From: Pocillopora verrucosa
Taxonomy: Eukaryota > Cnidaria > Anthozoa > Scleractinia > Pocilloporidae
Reading direction: 5' to 3'
NCBI RefSeq assembly: GCF_036669915.1
Contig: NC_089313.1
Span: forward strand, 283,585-347,584
Length of the DNA stretch: 64,000 nt
Below, one piece after another: positions 11,201 through 27,451 of this stretch. Within the stretch, counting starts at the first letter, position 1; every line of letters begins with the position of its first letter. Under the pieces are notes generated by a model. That model worked only from the letters and a program-made list of their open reading frames with translations. It was not told the DNA's origin and did not search any database. A program made the translations under genes and the position numbers.

Positions 11201-12850
11201 ACTGATATGCAGTCCTGAAGCTGCTGAAAGTGCTACTACTGGGAAAGAGGATGCAGAAGAAGCTATGGAAGTACAGGAGTCTGACGCCCCTCCAAATACT
11301 GATGGGTATGTATTGATCACCTCAGAAATTCTTCGTAGATTATATTGAATGGGGTTTGTGATTATTTTGGAGAATTGAGATGTAATTCCGAGGAAGGGGG
11401 TGCCTTATTTATTTGACCAGCTGTGAGTTGTGTGTAACAAGCAGTGAAACAACATGTCAACAGCTGGATTTTCCACTGGGGCTACCTTGGTAATTGCTTT
11501 TCACTATGCATAGGGTACTTTAATGTTTTAAATTTTGCCATATGTTTAGTTGGTGATGTGAATTTTTTTTTTCTTTTTTTTTTCTGATTTACTTTTACTC
11601 TTTTGGCAACTGTTTTGATAACCTGCAATACTTTAATGAAATTGATAATCTTGATGCAACATGTGCCCCCTAAAAGACATTTTTCTTGCTTCCTTTCTCT
11701 TCATTGTTGTCTTTGTTTGTTTTTAGTTTTTATTATTATTTTTGGCTGCAACTTGGTTTACATAATTAAAACTTAACAGTCTTTGAAATTTGCAAAACTA
11801 CATCAGACTCTAATGGTGTACCTTAACGGGTTTTTCTGTAGAGATACTTTGTCCAATGCAGAAAACAATGGAGCAACCAGTACAGGTTTGTTGTTGATTA
11901 CTTTATTTATACGATTATCTGTTTCATCAGAACCCTGCTATGACTTACACCATGTAAAACAAGTGAACAACCTGTTTTCACAATCATTAATTTTCAATTT
12001 AGTTTTATGGAATATTGTACAAACCCTGAAACCAACACGCTGTGGAGTTCCTTGGTTATTCGAGTTTTCATTATAAGGCGGACCTTCAGTGGCCTGGGAA
12101 AATGGTTTATCCTGTATGTTAAATGTATCTTCATTACCGTGAGGAAGGTTTTAATGTAAAATGGGGGTTAGCCTCCAAAGAAATTGGTGCTGCGTTGGTC
12201 GGGGTATTACAAGATATTTTGGTTTTATCAACCGAGTCGTAAATTGGCCACCGTTGAGAGGTTCTGAAGCTGACGTTTCGAGCGTGAGCCCTTCTTTACA
12301 GCGAAGCAGCTCGTGTGGTTCCTCCATGAGTGCATTCCGTTATGGAGCGGCAAGATATGATAGTAACTGTGAGAAAATGAGCCGAGGAGACTCACGTGCC
12401 ACTTGTTATTCCTTCTGACGTTGCCTTATGCCAATAATCTGCTGTATTAGTTGATTGTACTCGTAATTAGATCTGAAAAACGTGACTACTCCTAACAGCC
12501 TTTTGTGGCGTGACCTCTTGAAGAAACGTGACTTTGTTCCAATCGCGAGTTTATCGAGGAGATTAACAAGTCACGATAGCACATGTTTATGACGGCTGAA
12601 AGTTGTAATCACGTGTATGTTTTCAAGCAAATGCTTCCACTTAGAAATCTGAGAACCAAAACAAACAAAACCAACATGAATTACTCGCATCGATCCACTG
12701 CAACTGACTCTTTTCCAATTTTTGGCTTGTTTTTGCACAGCAAAAAGCAACTCACCCCAGCCGGTCGAAGAGGAGGAGAAAGAAAAGGCTCCTCCAGCTG
12801 AAGAAAGCGGGGACGCCTCAAAAGATGAAGAGACCAAGATGGAACACTGA
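5292..12850 (+). CDS. HDAC1: Histone deacetylase 1/2 (class I, Zn-dependent)
   Basis: Nuclear deacetylase, the expected catalytic subunit of Sin3/NuRD/CoREST-type complexes. Coding exons: 5292-5343, 5491-5603, 5713-5830, 6556-6630, 6755-6893, 7592-7733, 7954-8046, 8155-8263, 8499-8639, 9038-9146, 9382-9440, 9841-9915, 10125-10497, 11213-11305, 11842-11885, 12741-12850. They total 614 residues. The catalytic domain (about residues 10-375) is nearly identical to vertebrate HDAC1: [19 protein letters not shown] with the active-site His pair, [14 protein letters not shown] with metal ligands, and [15 protein letters not shown] with the catalytic Tyr. The tail after about residue 390 is longer than in human HDAC1 (482 residues). 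It is rich in Ser, Pro, Glu and Lys and keeps a basic KRSRKRPK patch. Exon 15 (44 bases) is the least certain; it is supported by AG/GT borders and phase. HDAC1 and HDAC2 split within vertebrates, so either name fits. Confidence 0.96.
9960..10065 (+). repeat. Fragment of a dispersed intronic repeat
   Basis: HDAC1 intron 12 contains a stretch ending GATCTTGGAAGTGAAAGGG. It resembles the right end of the longer repeats at 52060-52265 and 61560-61745 (GATCTTGGGAGTTAA). Only a short fragment is present. Confidence 0.35.
10577..11070 (+). mobile_element. Deleted Penelope-like fold-back element in HDAC1 intron 13
   Basis: The element spans 10588-11059. It is flanked by an 11-bp direct repeat AGATCTTAAAT at 10577-10587 and 11060-11070. 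Its left arm (from 10589) is the inverse of its right arm (about 10864-11017), followed by a 42-base tail. Both ends and the tail match the larger element at 21673-23021. All coding sequence is missing. Each arm holds a hammerhead-like core, at 10914-10953 on + and 10655-10694 on -. Confidence 0.85.
12185..12320 (+). repeat. Degenerate retroelement-tail repeat (TTTGGTTTTATCAAC family)
   Basis: Contains TTTTGGTTTTATCAACCGAG followed by AAGCTGACGTTTCGAGCG and AGCCCTTC. The same series of blocks occurs at 26145-26275 and 59440-59655. The minus strand carries GAAACGTCAGC, a motif resembling the 3' side of a hammerhead core. It lies in the last HDAC1 intron. Confidence 0.55.
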
Positions 12851-13782
12851 AGAACCGATGACGGCTATCCTCTCTAGAGTCCTTTTCTCTTAATCCCTCT
12901 TGTCCCCCAGTCTGTATATTCATCCCCCCTACCTCCCCTTCCTGATCACGTTCACCATTTCTTACAACATTCATGTAACAGTTATTGAGCCTTTGTATAG
13001 TTCCACTTGTTTTCGTTTATTGTTGTTTTTTTTTATGGCAGTAAACCGCGGCTAGAAACACTCATTGGTGTCTGTACTGTGTGTGTAGAGAATTATTTTG
13101 CTTAAAGTAATAAAATCTTTAAATTATATGGTAAATCGTGATTAGGTCGTTTTACAGACATCATACTCGGCGGAATTTTCCCTCTCTGTGTTCCAAATTT
13201 ATTTAATTTAATTTTTAACTCTAAGAAAAAAATTATTCGAAAATGCTTCTGGCGAGTTCTTAATCTCGCCATTCTTTCAGCTGGGTCCTGTGAAAGCGAA
13301 CTGCAAACACTGCAAAACCCTCGAGCCTTCCTTTAAAAATCCGAAGGGACCTTGAAAAGTCTTGGGAACGAGGCTCTGCCGGGACTTAAACGATATGCAT
13401 AAATCAAAATATTACGTAAGAACTTAAAGGAAAGAAGTCTGTCATGAAATAGAATTTAATTTCGAGGAAGGATAAGGGTTGATCAAGTATTAAAGACAGA
13501 AACTTAATGTTAGAATCTTTCTTTGCGGAAAAGTCACAGACGAAACAGTCTCCATTGTATGCTCACGTTTACCGGAAACGTATTTTGGTACACAGCGAGT
13601 TATTACACGTGAGTGGTACTTATGATTAGTAATTGTCACGTGGGTTGAACGATGACAATATCGAAAAGTTCACGCACAACTTAGAGTGGCCCGTTGTCAC
13701 AGATAGTTCTGTAAACCACGTTACATTGTCTGTTGTTCGTGAACTTTCTCTGTTTTGCCGTCTTTAAAGTAGTGTAACTTTC
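12851..13782. promoter_or_regulatory. HDAC1 3' end and LONRF promoter region
   Basis: HDAC1 3'UTR runs to a polyadenylation hexamer AATAAA at 13109-13114. Nearer the next gene, two E-boxes CACGTG (13616-13621 and 13637-13642) lie 140-170 bases upstream of the LONRF start. No other gene was seen. Confidence 0.5.
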
Positions 13783-16700
13783 ATGGAAAACTTGTCTAGG
13801 GACCAGAAAAGTTATGCAAAAAAGAATACTCTCGATTCTCTTTTGGAACAGGGAGAATTGTTGGCTCGAAACGGAAAACTCGATCAGTCGTTCAGTGCTT
13901 ATTCAAATGCTTTCCGTGTTGGAGTTGTACCAAAGGAACGTATCGAATCTTTGGTGACCGCACTGTTGGAATTTCAAAGAAACAAACTATGTAAAGAGAA
14001 GAAAGAAGGAAAAGGTTCTCCAGTGGTAAACAGCAGCGGAAATATTTTAATTTGCTCTCTTTGTCAGTGCCTTTTTCTGAAGCCAGTTACCCTCTCCTGC
14101 GGTCATACATTTTGTCAAAGTTGCCTCATTGAGGAGCGTTCGTTCACCGGTCGAGTGGAGTGTACGAAATGCGGAAAGTTTGAGTCGGAAGATATGAAAC
14201 ACTCAGTGAATTTACTAATCACGAACTCCATTCAGAAATGGTTTCCCTCGGAGTTTCAGAATCAAGTGGATAAACTTGTCGGACATAAACATCTCTCTGA
14301 GAACGACGCGAAATCAGCTGTTGATTGTTTTACCAAGATCCTGTCGGTATCTGCTAATGATTTTCACTGTTTGTGCTGGCGTTCTGATGCACTTCTCCAA
14401 ACTGAACAATTTGAGTTGGCGCTTCAAGACATCGAGCAAGCATGTAAACTTCGCCCTACTTCAGCAAGAACTGTCTACAGGAAAGCTGCTGTGTTAGCGA
14501 ACTGTGCTAAACACGAAGGAGTTCTTTCATCCAAGCACGAAGAGAGTGTGTTAGCTTTGTTGCGCTGCTCTGCTCTAGCGCCTGGATGCGAGCGATACCG
14601 TCGGGAGTTCACAGAGAGCTTGCATCAATTGTTGAGCCCAAAATTCACAAACTCGAATAGGACTTTGCTGGTACTCAGAGCTGCGGGTACTAAACTTGTT
14701 GCGACACCGCAGGAAAAAGCACTCAATGGAAGTTTAGGGAAGCACTTCAATACCCTTGCCCATGGTGGTGAAAGATCATTTAGTGGAGAAGTTAATAGTG
14801 AAAATAACTCTGGCGAAAATACTTTTTCAAAACGTTCGAGCAGTCAGTCTGGAAGTATGTTCAAACGGAGAAGGCAAAGATCTCGGTCCTTTTCAAACAG
14901 CGAGGAAGCTCCCAGTAACTTCGAAAGACAACAAAACAAAAAATCTAAGGGCGAAAACTGTACAGCAGGAGTAACATACGAGGATAAATTGAAAGATTTA
15001 GATGACTTTGAATGCAAACTTTGCTTTAATTTGTTATTTCAACCGATAACTACAATATGTGGACACACTTTTTGTCGAGAATGTCTGGAGCGATGCCTTG
15101 ACCATCGCGTCGAATGTCCATGTTGTCGGACGGTTCTTGATCAATACGACCGAGGAGTACCAAACATGGAAGTCACTGAAGTACTGGAGTTGATTTTGGT
15201 CAACTATTTCACGGCATATTATAACGAAAGGAAGAGAAATTATCAAGAAAGCATCGAGAAACTAGCGAGGTGGGTAACAATTTTAGAATGAAGATGACAT
15301 AACGATTACATAATAGTTTGTTGCGTCAGTGAATCTTCCTGGAAGTAAACTTCACTTTACTTTCGAGTCGTAAAATCGCCTTTCTGGTGAGACGATTGAT
15401 AGGAACCACATTATTTTTAGAGAGAAACATTTCCATCCCTTAGAGTTGCAAGTCTTTCATGGTCGACAGTCTTGGGGGAAAAGAAAGAAAAATGGTTATA
15501 TAATTGAAAGATCGTTATGTAATTAGCCGACTTTCACGTGTGTTGCGAAAAAGTAAAGGAAAAACCTGACATTTAAAGAGGCGAAATCGACGATTCCTAT
15601 TTTGTACAATTAACCAGTTTTGGGAATGGTATATACATATGTAAGAACATTCTGGCCTAATAAAACTGAACATTTCTAATTGATTTTTTCGGGACGTAAG
15701 GAAGCCATCTTTAAAATAGGTCTGCAAGGCATACATTCATGAACCGTCTGCTTGGTAGTATTGAAATGTCTTTTTCCCCTCTGTATTGGCTTCAATTTTG
15801 TTTATTTCTTCTTTTTTGTTTGGCTGTTTACTTGATTCTGTTTAAATTTAGGTCATCTTCACTGACACATAACCTGATTTCTCTCTTCGTGATGCCAATT
15901 TTCTATTTAGGCTCCTCTTAGTGCACTTGAACATAACAAACCAACTCACTCTCCTGGTAGAATATATGAGGCATAAGTCATAATTTAGACATGGCTTTTA
16001 TTGTAATTGCTTTTTTTCCTACTCAATCAAAACTATGACATTAACAACTTAATCCCTGATTAAAGTGAAAGTTGAACTGGCTGTGGGGAAATTTTGCTTT
16101 ATTTCTCTTACCTTTATGCAGCACTTTGTTTGTCTTTCAATATAGCTTCCACCAGAGGGGTTAATGGTACCTTCAGCCTTGAAATTGTTTCTTTTTATAG
16201 AAAAGCTCACTTATTAGTGTGGCATCAGTTATTGAATTCTAGTTGGTGATTAAAGTGTTGAACCAACCACTTAGAACTTAATACATGTCTTTTCCCTCCT
16301 CTTCAGTGTGGGAAAAGATGGCCATGCACAAGTCCCTATTTTTGTCTGCACCCTAGCTGTTCCAAAAGTTCCATGTCCTTTGCACATATTTGAGCCACGG
16401 TATCGCCTGATGTTACGGCGTTGTGTCAGTTCAGGCTCAAAGCAATTTGGCATGTGTGTCCCAAGTGATGACTCAAACAAGAATTTTGCAGATTATGGTA
16501 CTATGCTCAATATCAAGTCAGTGAATTTTCTTCCTGATGGTCGTTCAATTGTGGATACAGAAGGGGGAGAGCGTTTCCATGTTGTGTCAAGGGGTATGTT
16601 GGATGGTTACCATACAGCAACTGTTGAATGGCTAAAGGATGAACAGGTTGAGGATGCAGATGAGATCAGACAACTCCATGAACTAAACAGAACTGGCCAC

Positions 16701-16985
16701 AACACATTACAGACTTGGTTCAGTCAAATGACATCTAGGCAGCAACAGTGCATCATGAATGCTATTGGACCCATCCCAGCCTTAAGAGAGGATATTCAGC
16801 TGTGCAACAATGGACCAGATTGGATGTGGTGGGTACTTGCGGCACTACCACTTCAGGATAAACCCAAACTTATTATTTTAGGGATGACTTCTATACTTGA
16901 ACGGCTTAATAGCATAATTCGTTTTCTCCAGTTGATGCTTTCTCTACAGAAAAAGTCAATGGAGACAGAGTCTCCAGGGTCTTGA
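13783..16985 (+). CDS. LONRF: LON peptidase N-terminal domain and RING finger protein (E3 ligase)
   Basis: Predicted ubiquitin E3 ligase of protein quality control. Two coding exons, 13783-15269 and 16307-16985, join in phase 2 to 721 residues, close to the roughly 750 of vertebrate LONRF1-3. Domain order from the sequence: TPR-like helices (about 20-65), RING 1 with ligands C91, C94, C106, H108, C111, C114, C127, C130, a TPR stretch (about 170-300), a Ser/Arg-rich linker (about 325-395), and RING 2 with C411, C414, C426, H428, C431, C434, C445, C448. The LON substrate-binding domain, from about 500, is encoded by exon 2 and includes PLHIFEPRYRLMLRRC. This order is diagnostic for the family. 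Which vertebrate paralogue it matches cannot be told here. Exon 1 carries more than two thirds of the protein without an intron. Confidence 0.95.
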
Positions 16986-18067
16986 AAAATAATTTATATA
17001 TATGACCAATTTTTATGGTATGAATTTTTCACATCAGAATTTGTTGTATTTTCTCAGTGGTGAACTTCTGAAATAGTAATTTATTTATGTATTGAAACTC
17101 AACTTTGTATGTTCAATATGTATAAAAAAGTTGAGTTATCTGTCTCTAAGGCTTTGGAAAAAGTATAATTTTGGCATTATCAGAACGGTTCACCACATTT
17201 GCCTCTTTTTTATTTTGGTTTTTAATTTTTTTTCCTATTTTGAATCCACACTTGACTATTATTTCTCAACTTATATTAGTGGTCTTTGATGTTACAGTCA
17301 GAGTCCTCAGCTCTTTTAATCTGGTTGCATGGATGGGCTTTGGTCTAACTGGTTAATTTATAACTTCTCTTTGTAATGTAAAAATATAACTCATCTAGAA
17401 AGTGATGAGAATAGTTGGGTTTATCAGCCATAGGTTATTTTTCATTGATATTGCCAATTCTCTTTAAGTTTAAGTTATTCACAAGAGTTGGCAGCAAGAA
17501 GAGAGAATTAGAATTCAGACAGAGTCAGTTGAAGGATCAACACCACCCATCTTAAAATTTTTATCTTTACTTATGAACCCCACTTGGTTATGAGCTCTAC
17601 TGTGGAGTCTGGCCAAAAGACTGTTTTTGTGTAGAAATGGCAATGACACGTGACTGTGTTTTCATTAATATGAAGCATTGACTGTCAGTTTGAAAGGATT
17701 TGTGTTGTTATGTTGACATGGACTTGGCTGGGTTGCCATTGTAAATCATTATTTATTTATATTATTAGACAGCGGAACCCATTAAGTTCATTTAAGTGTG
17801 GGTCATAACTAAACTGTAAACTGTTATCAGGGCTCAGAAAATATTGTAGATAACATGTGCAGCTAAATTTGATGACTACATTGATGTAAAAGAAAAAGTA
17901 AAATTGTTGCATGAAGGATAGTTCGCTTTTTATCTTACATTCCACATCCAACAAGACTTAAGTTTTTGCCAATTCGTTGCCTTTAGTTGAGTTATTTTGG
18001 GAGATGTGTCATTAGACAGTTATTTAAAGTACATTGTATGCAATTATTGAGTTGTATGTCAAATAAA
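16986..18067 (+). other. LONRF 3'UTR with distal poly(A) signal
   Basis: AT-rich sequence without coding potential follows the LONRF stop. An AATAAA at 18062-18067, followed by T/G-rich sequence, is the best polyadenylation signal and would give a 3'UTR of about 1.1 kb. Open frames in this stretch have no support. Confidence 0.45.
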
Positions 18068-18700
18068 GAGATCAGTTCAGAAAGATATCAATACCGTTGA
18101 TCAGCTTGCTTGGATTTTGAATGAGTTATTAGAGACTGATGCAATATTCTGGGTTTCTTTTTGTTTTTGTTTTTTTATGTATCACAAGGAAGGGAGTAAA
18201 AAATTTGATAGACTTTATTTTATGCAATTCCTGTTGATCATCAAGTGATCACCTCCTGATGGATCAGAAAGTTCAGTTAACTTAAACGGTGTAGAGTGAC
18301 TAATTCTAAACTGAGAGAAGACCTCCCACCTCCTGGTTGTACTCCATTGTAGAATGGCATCACACGCATCATCTTTTGACCTTTACAGAGTCTAAAGAAA
18401 GGGCTTGAGTCTGTTCCCTTCAAATTCCTTCTTCCCCTTTCCATTTTTATCCTGTTACAACCTAATTTTGACGTTTTCAATTTTTTTTTTTAAAGATTAG
18501 AAATACTAAAAGGCCTTATAAGTAAATTGCAGATATATAGTTGTCTTGCAAAGCCACGTCTTGAAGTCGTTCTCTACACGTCCTCACTCAAATTTTGAAG
18601 TCTCGCCCAACTTTGCCTCTATCGGCCACGGTTCTCAGCAGCTACCTCTCCCTATAATAGCAAATGAATTAAAGGGGGGTTAGGTTGCTAAGGAAACTGT
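18068..18700. other. Intergenic region before GALE
   Basis: Nothing recognisable was seen between the LONRF poly(A) signal and the GALE TATA box. The minus-strand open frame at 18277-18480 has no domain. Confidence 0.4.
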
Positions 18701-18701
18701 G

Positions 18702-18831
18702 TATATAAGCAGCACACTGCAAGTACTAAAGGCCTGGTTGCTAGGCCATCCGTTCGCTAGAAAGATTAATCAAACAGTTCGCTAACACCTCGTGCGCTAA
18801 GTTTACCTTGCAGGCATAAATTTAAGAGTTG
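18702..18831 (+). promoter_or_regulatory. GALE TATA box and non-coding first exon
   Basis: TATATAAG at 18702-18709 is followed about 120 bases later by a good donor (GTAAGT at 18832). An acceptor at 19220-19221 lies 28 bases before the GALE start codon. I infer a 5'UTR exon of about 18735-18831 spliced to the first coding exon; transcript data would decide. Confidence 0.45.
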
Positions 18832-19221
18832 GTAAGTCTCTTGAAAGCTTTTTTTTATTTATGAAAGAAGTATGGAGTGTTAAGAATGTGCCACGAGTTT
18901 TAATCTGAAAGGAATAATTATGAGTAATCGAGTCAATCTGCGCTTCCGCTCATCTAATATATAAATCTTTTATTTTATTACCATAAATGCCACGTTGAAT
19001 TACATAACTTTTGGTTTTATAATTAGTTTACCAGCGTTTAAAAAAGAAAGCGCCTTAAAACACCGCATATGACTTGCTAGTTTATTGGTGTCAACTGACG
19101 TGGGTAAATTTGTTAGGAGGGTTTGTCATAAGATGATCACATGATATCATGAAATGATAAGAAGACAAAATAAGCACTGCTCCTAGCAATTTTTTATTAA
19201 GTTGTAATTTTCATTCTGTAG

Positions 19222-24791
<5,570 letters not shown>

Positions 24792-26144
24792 GTTATAGCA
24801 AGTAGTAACTAATAGTGGTTAGATGCAAATTGTCTTGTTCTTTGAAAGTGTGGAATCTCTTAGACAGGGGTGTTAAGCTTATTTTTATTAGGAACCTTTT
24901 GGTGGGACTTGTCTGATAACCAGGTACAATACTATGAGAAACTTAACTTGGTATTACAAAAGGTTAGAGCTGCTCTATTACTTAATATTGGAAAAATTAC
25001 TAAGGATGAAAATTTCTGTGGAAATGTAAAAGACATTATCTTGAATCACAAAAATATTATTTTCATTACAGATGTAATGACATTTATAGACACAATTTAT
25101 AGTTCTTAGAAATACGAGAGTAGGGCTTCATGAATACAAACTAATAGATCATTTATTTTCAATAGTTAATATATTTTATTGACAAGTTATCAATTGACAT
25201 TGAGTGGGAATAAATCTATTATTACCAGAATTTCTGATTTACTGATCAATCTGAGAACTTAATATTATTTAATAAAATAATTCTAATTATGATATACAGT
25301 GTGTGGTGGAGTGTTGTCTTTGGTGCTTTACAATAAAAGTTAATTAACAGGATAGAATGATATAAGTAAATTACAAAAAATAAAAATGGGGAAATTATAA
25401 ATATAATGCATCCTTAAACAGATAAGTTTAAAAAATAGTTTTAAATACTGCTTTCCATAATGATTGCCCAACCTGTAATCTTTTTCCATGAACTTGGTTC
25501 TGCTCCTAAAAATGCCATTCTATGTTAACTTTAAAGCTTAGCTACAGGCCCATAGAGCAAGTGGTTGTTGGGAGATCTTAACTCACTGACCAAGTTAAAT
25601 AGTATTAAATTAAATCTCTGATGTAGTGTGGTGTTAGTCCATCAAGAGCCACATACTCAGTAACAAAATCTGTAAAATAATCCTGAAGATAACCAGGAAC
25701 CATTGTAGGTCCACGAGTATCAGTGTAACAGGTGTGTGCTTTTCATTCAAGGTAGCAAGACAAGCTTTATCATTCAGTAAAAGTTTGTCTGTTGATCAGA
25801 TAGTTATTAAGGCTTTATCATAACGAATTAAAAAACATCCTAGGTGATGATATAGAGGCGTGAGCAATTCCCCAGTTTCATTAACATACCTTGCTATAGT
25901 CAACTTTTGCACAAATAATGGTGACGACATCTGCATGCAAAAGATGGGCACAGCTGAGAATTGTGCATGACAATGAAATGGTTTGCTAGTTTCTCTGGTT
26001 AAATCACTGAGTGGACTTGTGGAGGGTAAGTTCAGAGAGTGGTTGAGCATAAAACTCTGAGGTAGGTTGTTCACACCATTTCACTGGTTTGCCTTTTAAA
26101 GAGGATGAGTTTCTAATAGAGCTGTGTTACTGTCTCAGTTGAGG

Positions 26145-26280
26145 GGAGGGGGGGTTATTACAGATAATTTGGTTTTATTAACTGAATTCATAATGTGAAT
26201 TAGCCACAGAAAAGAGTCTTTAAAGCTGATGTTTCCAACATTAGCCCTTCTTCATTGGCAATTTCACAAGACTTTGAGAC
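26145..26280 (+). repeat. Retroelement-tail repeat (TTTGGTTTTATCAAC family)
   Basis: Shows AATTTGGTTTTATTAACTGA, then AAAGCTGATGTTTCCAACAT and TAGCCCTTCTTCATTG. These are the same ordered blocks as in the copies at 12185-12320 and 59440-59655. Confidence 0.55.
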
Positions 26281-26830
26281 ACAGCCAAATTCCTAATACT
26301 TTTTCTGACAATTGAAGGAGGTATTTATCTTTGATGCTTGTTGATAGTACTCATCTCAACTCTTGTATTTTTTTAGTGCTTAATGTTCCCATGAGTATTG
26401 GGTGCAGATCTATTAATATGCCTCACATCACTAAATCACATGAACAAGAGTTTCAGATGCTGTGAATGTTCACTGGAAAATAAATTGCCAGCCAAGGCAC
26501 ACAAAGAATGGCATCAAATATCTTAAACAAATTAAATCTAGTTTAAAAGAGAGAAATACTACAAGGATCACCTGGTGAATTGTAGAATCAACAAACCATT
26601 CACAGCAGACCATTTACCACTCTATAATTTTCTGCAGGAGACATTTTAATGCAAGGAGGTTGAATATGAAGATCACCAAGAAGGATTAACTTTAACCAGA
26701 CACAAATCTGAGTGAAGTATATGTAGCACATTCTTTAATTCCAAGTTTGTTTTCATTAAGTTCCTAACAATTTCAACACCAATTGCCTATCATTTAGGAG
26801 ACAGTTCTTTTATTTTTGTTTTCCCCTCAA

Positions 26831-27045
26831 CTGCTTAATCTTTTCACTCCCAGGTTCTTAATATCAATTGTCTGCACTCTTTCAGACATTTCTGATAAGT
26901 GTAGTTCAGAGAACTTTTTGTTCAATCATACAATGTACTGTTGTTGATTTTTTAAAATTTCTCATCACCTTTCTGCTTGGAAATTTATGAATATTGTAAG
27001 GAGAAACATATATTTGGTCTCTCCAAGTGTGAAAGGGTTAAGCAG
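26831..27045. mobile_element. MITE-like repeat with short terminal inverted repeats
   Basis: The left end CTGCTTAATCTTTTCAC and the right end (complement CTGCTTAACCCTTTCAC) are inverted copies with two mismatches, 215 bases apart. There is no coding capacity. It resembles a small non-autonomous DNA transposon. Confidence 0.5.
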
Positions 27046-27451
27046 GGAAAAGTTATCCTTGGTAGCTTAGGAATCACCTGATGTCTTTGGCAGGAAGTAA
27101 AACTTAAAAAATCTTTTAGAGCACAAAGCTGCGACATCTTTCACTAAACAAGTTGTTTTCACACGTCAAAAGAAGAGAAAACCTTCATTACCTCTCTATC
27201 ACAGAAACTGGGTTTCAACACACCTACATTTTAGCTAGCCTTCAGTTTACATGGAAAAATCTTTGATAATAATTATTATAATACAAAATAGCCAGTGGTG
27301 CAAACTTGAGATCAGTACTCTCAGTTTAGATAACAGAAGAAGTTCCCTTTATCTCCTAGCATGTTATCTCAAGAAACAGTTTTAATTTTTAAAAAATATG
27401 GTTGATGGCAAGTCTGCTGATGACAACTGATCCTGCATACGTCTCTTCTGT

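Larger units (their letters stand above)
24792..27451. other. Convergent 3' region between GALE and MAPRE
   Basis: No gene was recognised. It holds the 3'UTRs of GALE (candidate AATAAA at about 25332) and of MAPRE on the other strand (TTTATT complements near 25174 and 26810), plus two repeats listed separately. The open frames at 24870-25109 and 25796-26074 show no domain or splice continuation. Confidence 0.45.
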
